A stretch of DNA of 11,729 bases from Deltaproteobacteria bacterium (GTDB lineage: Bacteria; Myxococcota_A; UBA9160; UBA4427), in the NCBI GenBank assembly GCA_011051925.1, contig DRKE01000284.1, forward strand, positions 1 through 11,729, written 5' to 3'. Positions 1 through 7,424 of the stretch are shown in pieces. The notes beneath the pieces were generated by a model that saw only the letters and a program-made list of their open reading frames with translations, was not told where the DNA came from and made no database searches. Within the stretch, counting starts at the first letter, position 1, and each line of letters starts with the position of its first letter. The translations under genes were made by a program, and so were the position numbers.

Positions 1-11
1 AGGGAGGATCC

Positions 12-1109
12 ATGTTCGAGACGATCGCCGCGCTCTGTGTCGTACTCGGGGCCATCGTGCTCCTGCGTACGCTCATCGTGCGCCTGGGCGGGGTCTCGCG
101 CGGAGCCCAGGCTGCCCCACGAATCAGGATCGTCGAGACGACGCCATTGGGGATGAAGCAACGCCTCCATCTCGTCGAAGTCGATGGAAGCCGACTGCTG
201 CTCGGCGTCAGCGAGGCGGGCATCCATCGCCTGGCACGACTGCCTGCGGACGCGCCCCAGGTCGCGGAGGAGGGCGGCGAGACCGGGGCGGGGCGGGTCG
301 AGAGGAGGACGCGCCCCAGGCTGCTGAACGTCCTCGGTACCTGGTCGGGTGTCGCGTGGATTCTCGTGGTCTTCGGGATCGTGCTGGGTGCGCCGGATGC
401 CATGGCGCAGCAGGGCACCGCGGGTGGAAGCGCGTCGGGGCCACTCCTCTCGGTCTCGATCAACGGGGCCACGGCGCCGGATCAGCTCTCGGATACGCTG
501 AAGATCGTTCTGGTGCTGACGGCGATCTCGGTCGCGCCTTCGATCCTGCTGATGGCGACCTGTTTCACGCGGATCCTGATCGTCCTGGCCCTGCTGCGGC
601 AGGCGGTGGGCACCGCGACCCTGCCACCGAACCAGGTCCTGGTCGGTCTGGCGCTGCTGACGACGGTCTACGTGATGACCCCGGTCGGTGAGGCGATCTA
701 CGAGGATTCCGTCAAACCGTACATGGCCGAGGAGATCGGCGGCGACGAAGCGATCACGCGAGGGCTCGCGCCGATTCGGGGATATCTCCTGGACCACACG
801 CGGGAGGAGGATCTCTCGCTCTTCGTCGAGATGCGGGGAGGACCGCCACCGGACGACGTCGATCAGATCCCCCTTCCGGTCCTGATGCCGGCCTTCATGA
901 TCAGCGAGATCCGAACGGCTTTCGAGATCGGGTTCATGATCTACCTCCCCTTCCTCGTGGTGGATCTCGTGATCGCTTCCATGTTGATCTCCCTCGGCAT
1001 GATCATGCTTCCACCGGTCATGATCGCGTTGCCCTTCAAACTCATGCTCTTCGTCCTGGTCGACGGCTGGAATCTCACCCTCTCGGCCCTGGTCTCGGGC
1101 CTGCAATAG
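12..1109 (+). CDS. fliP: FliO-FliP fusion, flagellar export gate
   Basis: Residues 1-80 are FliO-like: one membrane segment (about 5-25), then a short basic cytoplasmic beta domain (IRIVETTPLGMKQRLHLVEV, then LLLGVSEAGIHRL). Residues 133-365 are a complete FliP with the conserved FTRILIVLALLRQAVGT and PPNQVLVGLAL blocks and the C-terminal IALPFKLMLFVLVDGW block. FliP forms the export channel core with FliQ and FliR, and FliO assists FliP assembly. Between them lies a full signal peptide: an arginine-rich stretch (98-103), a hydrophobic core (about 111-126) and a cleavage site D-A-M-A|Q-Q after A132. FliP normally has its own signal peptide, so it has been retained mid-protein. A GGGAGG ribosome site (2-7) supports ATG 12. 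No stop or frameshift separates the two parts. Both domains are secure; whether the product stays one chain is unknown. Confidence 0.95.
   Translation: MFETIAALCVVLGAIVLLRTLIVRLGGVSRGAQAAPRIRIVETTPLGMKQRLHLVEVDGSRLLLGVSEAGIHRLARLPADAPQVAEEGGETGAGRVERRTRPRLLNVLGTWSGVAWILVVFGIVLGAPDAMAQQGTAGGSASGPLLSVSINGATAPDQLSDTLKIVLVLTAISVAPSILLMATCFTRILIVLALLRQAVGTATLPPNQVLVGLALLTTVYVMTPVGEAIYEDSVKPYMAEEIGGDEAITRGLAPIRGYLLDHTREEDLSLFVEMRGGPPPDDVDQIPLPVLMPAFMISEIRTAFEIGFMIYLPFLVVDLVIASMLISLGMIMLPPVMIALPFKLMLFVLVDGWNLTLSALVSGLQ
303..308 (+). promoter_or_regulatory. Possible internal ribosome binding site for fliP
   Basis: A perfect AGGAGG lies at the FliO/FliP junction, just before the FliP signal-peptide sequence, and is read in frame as Arg-Arg. 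No ATG, GTG or TTG follows at normal spacing. The nearest in-frame candidates are rare CTG codons at 321 and 324; the next conventional ones are GTG 366 and ATG 402, both too distant. It could be a relic of a once separate fliP, a site for non-canonical re-initiation, or simply two Arg codons kept for the positive n-region. Confidence 0.25.
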
Positions 1110-1116
1110 GAAAGCC

Positions 1117-1389
1117 ATGTCTCTCGAACAGATCACCACGATTCTCCAGGACATGATGATCACGACCCTGATCGTCGCTTCACCGTCCCTGTTCACGGGG
1201 CTGGCCATCGGGCTCCTGATCGCGGTCTTCCAGGCGGCCACGCAGATCAACGAACAGACCCTGACCTTCGTTCCGAAGATCGTCGCCGTCTTCGCCGTCT
1301 TCGGTGCGCTCTTTCCGTGGATGATGAGGACCATGATGGAATTCAACGGTCGGATCATGCATGTCATCGCGAGTCAAGGTGGGCCGTGA
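1117..1389 (+). CDS. fliQ: Flagellar export gate protein FliQ
   Basis: This is a 90-residue protein of the usual FliQ length with two membrane hairpin segments (about residues 14-36 and 52-74). It carries the family core AVFQAATQINEQTLTFVPKI. FliQ packs around the FliP/FliR helical core of the inner-membrane export gate and helps close the channel. It starts 7 bases after the fliO-fliP stop behind a modest GGAAAG site, and its stop codon overlaps the fliR start as GTGA, so it sits inside a coupled operon. Identification is firm from sequence and from its position between FliP and FliR. Confidence 0.96.
   Translation: MSLEQITTILQDMMITTLIVASPSLFTGLAIGLLIAVFQAATQINEQTLTFVPKIVAVFAVFGALFPWMMRTMMEFNGRIMHVIASQGGP
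1376..1381 (+). promoter_or_regulatory. Ribosome binding site that sets the fliR start
   Basis: AAGGTG lies 4 bases before GTG 1386, inside the end of fliQ. It supports the GTG that overlaps the fliQ stop over the in-frame ATG 1317, which lies well inside fliQ. Confidence 0.7.
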
Positions 1390-2171
1390 CCGTCGAAATC
1401 GGGCTGATGCCCGTCTTGTATGCGTTGCTCGGGAGCATCCGGGTACTCGTGATGATGATCTCGGGACCGATCTTCAGCCATCCGGCGCTCAGCCCCCGGA
1501 TCCGGATCATCGGCTCGCTGATGATCGCGTGGGTGGCCGCTCCGGTCGGGGTGGGCGCCCTGGCCGGGACGGATTGGGACGCCCTGACGATCTGCATGGC
1601 GGTCGGGACCGAAGTGATGATCGGATTGACCGTGGGCATCGGGTCGGGCTTGATCTTCGCTGCCATCCTGCAGCTCGGCGAGTTCGTGGCGATCCAGGGG
1701 GGGCTCGGTGCGGCACGGAGCCTGGATCCGACGTCGGGCGCTTCGTCCGTCGCGATCGGCATGGCCTTCAATACCTTCGCGATGGTGATCTTTCTCGTGA
1801 TCGGCGGTCACCACGAATTGATCCGGGGAATCGCGGCATCTTTCGCGGCTCTGCCGATCGGGGGTGGGCTGCCCGATCCGGAAGCCTTCCTCTCCGTCGC
1901 GAAGTTGGGAAGCGTCGTCTGGGAGGTCGCGTTCAAGCTCGCGGCTCCGATCACCGTCGCGATCTTCGTGCAGAACGTCGCGACCGGTCTGCTGGGGCGG
2001 GCGATGCCTCAGCTGAACCTGCTGATCGCGAATCTACCCCTCCACGTGGGCATGCTTCTTCTCATCGTCGGCCTGGGCGCCGGAGACTACGTCCACGCCT
2101 TCAAGGACATCATCGAATTCTGGCCGAGTCGGGTCTTCGGAATCGTGATCGGGGGCATCGATGGCGGATGA
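1386..2171 (+). CDS. fliR: Flagellar export gate protein FliR
   Basis: This 261-residue polytopic membrane protein matches FliR. Recognisable parts are the N-terminal GPIFSHPALSPRIRI region, the LGEFVAIQGGLGAARSLDPTSG segment, the FLVIGGHHELIRGIA motif and the C-terminal LNLLIANLPLHVGMLLL block. FliR is the single subunit that completes the FliP-FliQ export-channel helix and contacts FlhB. The start chosen is GTG 1386, which overlaps the fliQ stop (GTGA) and follows an AAGGTG ribosome site at 1376-1381. The reading frame is open further upstream, but that stretch lies inside fliQ and has no FliR similarity. The 3' end overlaps flhB by 11 bases. FliR and FlhB remain separate proteins, unlike the FliR-FlhB fusions known in some clostridia. 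Confidence 0.95.
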   Translation: MTVEIGLMPVLYALLGSIRVLVMMISGPIFSHPALSPRIRIIGSLMIAWVAAPVGVGALAGTDWDALTICMAVGTEVMIGLTVGIGSGLIFAAILQLGEFVAIQGGLGAARSLDPTSGASSVAIGMAFNTFAMVIFLVIGGHHELIRGIAASFAALPIGGGLPDPEAFLSVAKLGSVVWEVAFKLAAPITVAIFVQNVATGLLGRAMPQLNLLIANLPLHVGMLLLIVGLGAGDYVHAFKDIIEFWPSRVFGIVIGGIDGG

Positions 2172-3243
2172 CGCCGAAAAGACGGAGGCGGCGACGCCCA
2201 AGAAGAAGGAGGATGCACGGAAGAAGGGACAGGTCCCCCAGAGTCGGGACGTGTCCACGGTCCTTCTCCTGACGGCCGCCCTGGCGGGGATGGCCTCGCC
2301 CCTGGGTGCGCGACTCGGTCGCATGATCGGAGAACTCGCGCAGCAGGCCTGGGGCGGTCTGTTGATCCAGCCTGACAGCCTCGCGGACTATCATGCGGTC
2401 CTGCTCCACCTCGGGTTCGTGATGGGCCTCGCGTTGGCACCGTTCGCGTTGCTCTTCATGGTCGTGGGGATGGCGTCGAATGTCGTCCAGATCGGATGGC
2501 TCGTGTCGGCGGAAGCCCTGGCCTTCAAGTTCGAGAAGATGAATCCCCTTTCGGGCATGAAACGCATGTTCAGCCTGGACCGGCTCTACGAACTGGCAAA
2601 GGCCATCCTGCGCCTCTCCGTCGTGGTCGTGATCCTGTGGTGGGTCATCGGGCCGGCCCTGCCCGAGGTCTTCACGTTGATGGGGGCCGATCTGGTCGAG
2701 ACGCTTCGGGTCGGGGGGCGTCTCCTGGAGCTCGCCATGTGGGTCATCCTGGCCCTTTTCGGCGTCTTCGCGGTCATCGACTACGTCTGGCAGCGGTGGC
2801 AGCACGAGAAGAAGTTGCGGATGACGAAGCAGGAAGTCCGGGACGAGACGAAACAGAGGGAGGGCGACCCGAAGGTCAAGAGCCGGATCCGCCAGATCCA
2901 GCGAGAGGCGGCCCAGCAGCGGATGTTCGAAGCGGTCGCTGAAGCCGACGTCGTCGTCGTCAATCCGACCCACTACGCGGTCGCGCTGCAATATCGACCG
3001 GAGGTCCAGGCGTCTCCGAAGGTTCTCGCCAAGGGTAGGAACCATGTCGCGCTTCGCATACGGCACCGCGCCGAGGAGCTGGGCATTCCGATCGTGGAGA
3101 ATCCACCCGTCGCGCAACTTCTCTACAAGACGGCGAAGGTCGACCGCGAGATCCCCGAGGATCTCTATCAGGCCGTGGCCGAAGTCCTCGCCTACGTCTA
3201 CAAGCTCGACCCCCGGCAGGGTGAACGCTGGAGGGCCGCCTGA
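2161..3243 (+). CDS. flhB: Flagellar export switch protein FlhB
   Basis: The 360-residue protein opens with the family signature EKTEAATPKKKEDARKKGQVPQSRDV. Four membrane segments follow, then a charged cytoplasmic linker (around residues 215-265) and the C-terminal domain. The autocleavage motif N268-P269-T270-H271 is intact; FlhB-family proteins cut themselves between Asn and Pro, and this underlies the switch from rod/hook to filament export. The C terminus shows the usual PPVAQLLYKT and EIPEDLYQAVAEVLAYVY motifs. It starts 11 bases inside fliR, behind a G-rich stretch at 2151-2155. Its TGA shares one base with the flhA ATG (TGATG), an arrangement typical of translational coupling. Confidence 0.97.
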   Translation: MADDAEKTEAATPKKKEDARKKGQVPQSRDVSTVLLLTAALAGMASPLGARLGRMIGELAQQAWGGLLIQPDSLADYHAVLLHLGFVMGLALAPFALLFMVVGMASNVVQIGWLVSAEALAFKFEKMNPLSGMKRMFSLDRLYELAKAILRLSVVVVILWWVIGPALPEVFTLMGADLVETLRVGGRLLELAMWVILALFGVFAVIDYVWQRWQHEKKLRMTKQEVRDETKQREGDPKVKSRIRQIQREAAQQRMFEAVAEADVVVVNPTHYAVALQYRPEVQASPKVLAKGRNHVALRIRHRAEELGIPIVENPPVAQLLYKTAKVDREIPEDLYQAVAEVLAYVYKLDPRQGERWRAA

Positions 3244-5306
3244 TGAAGATTCCGCTGGGTCAGGCCCTGCTCGGTACCTCGTTCTTCTTCATCATGGCGC
3301 TGCTGGTCGTTCCGCTTCCCGCAGCGGTGCTGGACTTCTTCCTGTCGTTGTCGCTGACGCTCGGTCTGCTCGTCCTCCTTCTGGCGCTCTTCGTCGAACG
3401 TCCGCTGGATTTCTCGGTGTTTCCGTCGCTGCTCCTGATCATGACGCTGATGCGCCTCGGGCTGAACGTCGGAAGCACGCGCCTGATCCTGCTGAACGGA
3501 AATTCCGGAGCGGATGCGGCGGGCCATGTGATCCAGGCATTCGGAGAGTTCACCGTCGGCGGGAACTATGCGATCGGCATCGTGATCTTCCTGATCTTCG
3601 TGATCATCAACATGGTCGTCATCACCAAGGGCGCGGGACGCATCGCCGAGGTCGCAGCGCGCTTCACCCTCGATGCGATGCCCGGAAAACAGATGGCCAT
3701 CGACGCCGACCTGAATCAGGGCGTGATCGACGACGCCGAAGCAAGGAGACGGCGGATCGAGGTCCAGCGGGAGTCGGATTTCTACGGTGCGATGGACGGT
3801 GCGAGCAAATTCGTCAAGGGCGATGCGATCGCGGGCATCGTCATCATGCTGATCAATCTCGTGGGGGGGCTGGCCGTCGGCGTCTTCCAGGAGGGGATGC
3901 CGCTGGTGGAGGCGGCCCGGACCTACACGACGCTGACGGTCGGGGATGGTCTCGTCAGCCAGGTTCCGGCGCTGATCGTCTCGGCCTCCGCGGGCGTGAT
4001 CGTCAGTCGGGCGGGAGCGGGGGATTCGCTTTCGAGTGAGCTGCGGGACCAGGTGATCCTCCAGCCTCGGGCGATGGGGATGGTCGCGGCCATGCTCGGC
4101 GTGATGGCGATCGTTCCGGGTCTTCCCTTCGTGCCCTTCGCGGTCCTGTCGGCGGGCGCGGGAGCGCTCGCGATGTTGGTGAAGCCGTTGGAAAAGGAGT
4201 CGGAGGTCGCCGTCGAAACGACCGAGATCGCTCCGCCCACCGAGGAGGAGCGGATCCGGGAAGCGCTGACCCTCGATGATCTGGAACTCGAGATCGGATA
4301 CGGGCTGATTCCCCTCGTCGACGAGAAGCGCGGAGGGGAGTTGCTCTCGAGGATCCGGGCCACGCGCCGACAGCTCGCTTCGGAGCTCGGCTTCATCGTT
4401 CCCCTCATCCATATCCGGGACAATCTCGATCTCCCGTCGGGTGGCTACTCGGTTCGTGTGCGTGGAGAAGAAGTGGCACGAAGCGAGATTCCGCAGGGCC
4501 GGGCGCTCGCGATCGCCCCGGGCGACGATGCCGAGGAGATTCCGGGGATTCCGACGGTGGACCCGGCCTTCGGGTTGCCCGCCCGTTGGATCGAGGAGCG
4601 GGAACGGGATCGCGCTTCCGCGGCAGGCTATGCGGTCGTCGATGCTTCGACGGCGCTTTCGACCCATCTGTCGGAGGTCGTGCGGAACCATGCGGTCGAG
4701 CTGCTCACCCGTCGCCGGGTCCAGGACCTGCTCGATCAGTTCAGCGAGGACTCGCCCAAGATCGTCGAGGAGATCGTGCCGGGAATCGTGAGTCTTTCGC
4801 TTCTCCACAGGACGCTTCGCTCCCTGCTCGCGGAAAGGGTGTCGATCCGCGATCTGGGCACGATTCTCGATACGCTGGCCGAACATGCGGGAAAGATCCA
4901 GGATCCCGACCTGTTGACGGATCTCGTCCGGGAAAGGCTCGGGCGTTCGATCACCCGTCCCTATCTCGAAGAGGACGGGAAGCTTCCCGTCATCACCCTC
5001 GCTCCGGAGCTCGAGGAGCATCTACGAAGCGTCGTGCAACGATCCGAGAGCGGCTCCTTCCTGGCCGTCGATCCCGTGACGCTCGACGGGCTCGTGCGCG
5101 GGGTACAGCGGGTCGTCGATTCGCTGGGGTTGGGAAGTGACGGATCGGGACCCGTCCTGCTGGCGACCCAGAGCATCCGCGCGCCCCTGCGTCAGATCAT
5201 TGCACGATTCCTTCCGAGAATGGCCGTTCTCTCCCATGGCGAGCTGCCCGGAGGCGTCCAGGTCGTTTCGATGGGCACGGTGAGGCTCGAATCCGATGCA
5301 CATTAA
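3243..5306 (+). CDS. flhA: Flagellar export apparatus protein FlhA
   Basis: The 687-residue protein has the normal FlhA layout. About eight membrane segments fill residues 10-315. They contain the FHIPEP-family cytoplasmic loop (TKGAGRIAEVAARFTLDAMPG, residues 128-148) and the DADLNQG and ESDFYGAMDGASKFVKGDAIAG blocks. A Glu-rich linker begins near E317, and the cytoplasmic ring domain runs from about 340 to the end. FlhA forms the nonameric ring that couples proton motive force to export and docks chaperone-substrate complexes. The C-terminal block LSHGELPGGVQVVSMGTV is typical of the family. A GGAGGG site (3230-3235) lies 7 bases before ATG 3243. The last 11 bases overlap flhF. Nothing essential appears missing. 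Confidence 0.98.
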   Translation: MKIPLGQALLGTSFFFIMALLVVPLPAAVLDFFLSLSLTLGLLVLLLALFVERPLDFSVFPSLLLIMTLMRLGLNVGSTRLILLNGNSGADAAGHVIQAFGEFTVGGNYAIGIVIFLIFVIINMVVITKGAGRIAEVAARFTLDAMPGKQMAIDADLNQGVIDDAEARRRRIEVQRESDFYGAMDGASKFVKGDAIAGIVIMLINLVGGLAVGVFQEGMPLVEAARTYTTLTVGDGLVSQVPALIVSASAGVIVSRAGAGDSLSSELRDQVILQPRAMGMVAAMLGVMAIVPGLPFVPFAVLSAGAGALAMLVKPLEKESEVAVETTEIAPPTEEERIREALTLDDLELEIGYGLIPLVDEKRGGELLSRIRATRRQLASELGFIVPLIHIRDNLDLPSGGYSVRVRGEEVARSEIPQGRALAIAPGDDAEEIPGIPTVDPAFGLPARWIEERERDRASAAGYAVVDASTALSTHLSEVVRNHAVELLTRRRVQDLLDQFSEDSPKIVEEIVPGIVSLSLLHRTLRSLLAERVSIRDLGTILDTLAEHAGKIQDPDLLTDLVRERLGRSITRPYLEEDGKLPVITLAPELEEHLRSVVQRSESGSFLAVDPVTLDGLVRGVQRVVDSLGLGSDGSGPVLLATQSIRAPLRQIIARFLPRMAVLSHGELPGGVQVVSMGTVRLESDAH

Positions 5307-6459
5307 GCGATTCGAGGCGTCGACGATGGCGGAAGCATTGGCTCGCGTCAAAGCGGAGCTCGGCCCCGAAGCCCTGATCCTTTCTTCGAGAACGATTCGT
5401 CGGGGGCGCCAGGCCTTCGGCCTGATGTCGAGGACCGTGGTCGAGGTCCAGGCCGCGAGGGAACGCGATGCGGGCCCTGCGGCCCTTTCCGGAAGCGGGG
5501 GGGTCGATTCCGGGATTCCCGGAGCGGCGCAACGGGTCGACCCGATCACGGGCGGTGGGTCGGGGGTCGCGGGAAGGAACGGGGCGGGTGCGCATCTTCG
5601 TCGCTGGGAGCAGTTCGAGGAGGAGGTCCGCGGCGAATTGCGGGGCCTGCGCCTGGCCCTGAACGGTCTGCTCGGATCGCGGGTCCGCGACGAGGCCGAC
5701 CCGGTCGTGGCGTCGCTCGTCCGGTCGGGTCTCGACTGGGTCCACGCGACCGCTCTCGTGGCGGAATGCCGGAAGACATCCGGCCACCTGGAACCGGAAA
5801 AAGGAGTGCTCCGGAAGCATCTCGAGAAGAAGATCGAGGCGAAGCTGTCGCCGCCACGCGAGGACGAGGAGGCTGGCGTGCGGATCCTCGTCGGTGCTCC
5901 GGGGGTCGGCAAGACGACGACCCTCGCGAAGCTGGCGGCTCGAAACGAAGAGGGTGAGCGTGAGGTCGCACTCATTTCGCTCGATCGTTTCCGGATCGGG
6001 GCGGCCGAACAGCTTCGACGCTACGCGGCGCTTCTCGACTCTCCCTTCGAAGAAGCCGCCCGATTCTCGGAGCTTCCGGGGGTCATGGAACGCTACCGGG
6101 GACATGCGGTCCTGGTCGATACGGCGGGGCGGGGGAGGGATGCCCGGGAAGGCTTCGAGGCCGTGTCTGCGCTTCGCGACGCGCTGGGGCCGAAGGTCTC
6201 GGTCGAACTCGTGCTCGACGCGACCTCGCGAAGGGAGGTCCAGCGAGCGCAGCTCGCGCGCTTCGCACCGATGGCGCCCGACCGGATCATCTTCGCGAAG
6301 ACGGACGAATGCGATTCCCTCGTCGATGCGGCCAATCTCGTCCTGGACGAGGATTGTCCGAAGCTGTGCTGGATCGGCACGGGTCAGCGCGTTCCCGAAG
6401 ACCTGCATCCCGTCGAAGCCGACGTGTTGGCTCGGGCGGCAGTCGGGGAGGCAGCATGA
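5296..6459 (+). CDS. flhF: SRP-type GTPase FlhF
   Basis: This 387-residue protein begins with the FlhF motif MHIKRFEASTMAEALARVKAELGPEALILSSRTI. A low-conservation Gly/Arg-rich linker (about 55-100) and a helical N domain follow, then an SRP-GTPase G domain. The P-loop is G200-A-P-G-V-G-K206-T, followed by TTLAKLA. The DRFRIGAAEQLRRYA block matches the SRP-type G2 region, DTAGR (275-279) is G3, and A-K335-T-D337 stands where TKxD is usual in G4. The C-terminal TGQRVPEDLHP is typical. FlhF homodimers place the flagellum, usually at a cell pole, and help recruit early basal-body parts. It starts within the end of flhA behind a modest GGTGAGG site, and its stop overlaps the flhG start (ATGA). 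Pairing with flhG confirms the assignment. Confidence 0.96.
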   Translation: MHIKRFEASTMAEALARVKAELGPEALILSSRTIRRGRQAFGLMSRTVVEVQAARERDAGPAALSGSGGVDSGIPGAAQRVDPITGGGSGVAGRNGAGAHLRRWEQFEEEVRGELRGLRLALNGLLGSRVRDEADPVVASLVRSGLDWVHATALVAECRKTSGHLEPEKGVLRKHLEKKIEAKLSPPREDEEAGVRILVGAPGVGKTTTLAKLAARNEEGEREVALISLDRFRIGAAEQLRRYAALLDSPFEEAARFSELPGVMERYRGHAVLVDTAGRGRDAREGFEAVSALRDALGPKVSVELVLDATSRREVQRAQLARFAPMAPDRIIFAKTDECDSLVDAANLVLDEDCPKLCWIGTGQRVPEDLHPVEADVLARAAVGEAA

Positions 6460-7292
6460 CTCTCCACCAGGCCCAGGGGCTGGCGCGGCGAATGACGGCC
6501 CGCAGGGGAACGACGCGTCCCCGGATTCTCGGGATCGTCAGCGGGAAGGGAGGCGTCGGAAAGAGCGCCCTGGCCATCAATCTGGCGACATCGGCGGCAC
6601 GGACCGGGGCCCGCACGATCCTCGTGGACGGAGATCTCGGATTGGCGAATGCGGATCTGTTGATGGGCCTCCTTCCGCGGCACGATCTCGCGCAGTGGTG
6701 TCGCGGGATCGTGTCGTTGGAACAAGTCGTGTGTCGGGCTCCGAGTGGCGTCGAGGTCATCGTGGCCGGTCGCGGCGGGGAAGTGGCCCGTCGCATCCGG
6801 GATGCGGCCCTCGGCCGGCCCGCGGAGGGACTCGAAGCGGTTGTGGCCTCGAGGGATCTCACGGTCCTCGATCTCGGCGCCGGGATCGGAGAGGACGTAT
6901 TGGACCTCGCGGGCGCTTGTGACCCCGTATGGCTCGTCGCGACACCCGAGCCCACCAGCCTGGCGGACGCCTATGCGACGGCGAAGCGACTCTGGGAGAG
7001 ACGTCCTTCCCTCGAGATCGAGCTGGTCGTGAATCGCGCTTCCGATCGCGCGGAAGGGGAGAGGACCTACCGGGCCCTGGCCCGCCTGGTCGAACGCTTC
7101 CTGGACAGACCGCTCGCGTTGCGGAGCATCCTGCCTGAAGACCCTGCCATGACCCGGGCGGTCTCGACCCAGGTTCCCGTCGTTCTCGGAGAGCCGGACA
7201 CGGCCATCGCGCGTCGGCTCCGGCTTCTGGCGGAATCCATGCTCGAGGAAAGACGGGGTGGGACGCGTGGGTGGCAGACGGTCGGTGACTGA
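6456..7292 (+). CDS. flhG: MinD-like ATPase FlhG, flagellar number regulator
   Basis: This 278-residue ParA/MinD-type ATPase is also called FleN. It has a deviant Walker A (G30-K31-G-G-V-G-K36-S) with the signature Lys31, a D58-G-D60 switch I region followed by LGLANADLL, and D139-L-G-A-G for Walker B. The N-terminal tail contains H4-Q-A-Q-G-L9, resembling the DQAxxLR helix by which FlhG proteins stimulate the FlhF GTPase. An Arg/Leu-rich helix near the C terminus (RLRLLAESMLEE) may be the membrane-targeting helix. FlhG restrains flagellar number and antagonises FlhF; in some species it also curbs the master regulator FleQ/FlrA. ATG 6456 overlaps the flhF stop and follows GGGGAGG at 6445-6451, which fixes this start over in-frame codons further upstream. 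Confidence 0.95.
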   Translation: MTLHQAQGLARRMTARRGTTRPRILGIVSGKGGVGKSALAINLATSAARTGARTILVDGDLGLANADLLMGLLPRHDLAQWCRGIVSLEQVVCRAPSGVEVIVAGRGGEVARRIRDAALGRPAEGLEAVVASRDLTVLDLGAGIGEDVLDLAGACDPVWLVATPEPTSLADAYATAKRLWERRPSLEIELVVNRASDRAEGERTYRALARLVERFLDRPLALRSILPEDPAMTRAVSTQVPVVLGEPDTAIARRLRLLAESMLEERRGGTRGWQTVGD

Positions 7293-7336
7293 CCCCGGAC
7301 TTGCAGGCTGAAATGGGACGTTTCAGAACGGTCGAT

Positions 7337-7360
7337 GGGGCGGGAAGATCTTGCCGCCCC
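7337..7360 (+). terminator. GC-rich hairpin after flhG, possible terminator
   Basis: A 7-base perfect stem (GGGGCGG at 7337-7343 with CCGCCCC at 7354-7360) encloses a 10-base loop containing the palindrome AAGATCTT. It lies 45 bases after the flhG stop, where the first operon would be expected to end. No T-run follows, so it is not a classical Rho-independent terminator. It may pause polymerase, help Rho act, or protect the 3' end of the upstream message. Confidence 0.35.
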
Positions 7361-7424
7361 CGTGCCCCCTACTCGAACAGAAGCGACGAGAGCTCGAATC
7401 TGCCTCGATGTCGGGGCTCGAGGT

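Noticed and set aside
218..240. TGGCACGACTGCC in fliO as a second sigma-54 promoter
   Set aside because: The -24 half matches but no TTGC occurs at the required spacing, and it lies inside coding sequence.
1361..2272. 303-codon plus-strand frame overlapping fliR
   Set aside because: Arg/Asp/Gly-rich out-of-frame reading of fliR. The alternative frame encodes the clear membrane protein FliR.
4471..4490. TGGCACGAAGCGAG in flhA as a sigma-54 promoter
   Set aside because: The -12 element is absent and it is within flhA with no gene start nearby.
3198..5021. 607-codon open frame on the minus strand across flhA
   Set aside because: It lies opposite a highly conserved gene, is rich in Arg, Asp, Glu and His with no recognisable domain, and arises because G/C-rich third positions of flhA rarely create stops on the antisense strand.
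5197..6408. 403-codon minus-strand frame opposite flhF
   Set aside because: Antisense to a GTPase whose P-loop, G3 and G4 motifs are all on the plus strand. Composition is that of a shadow.
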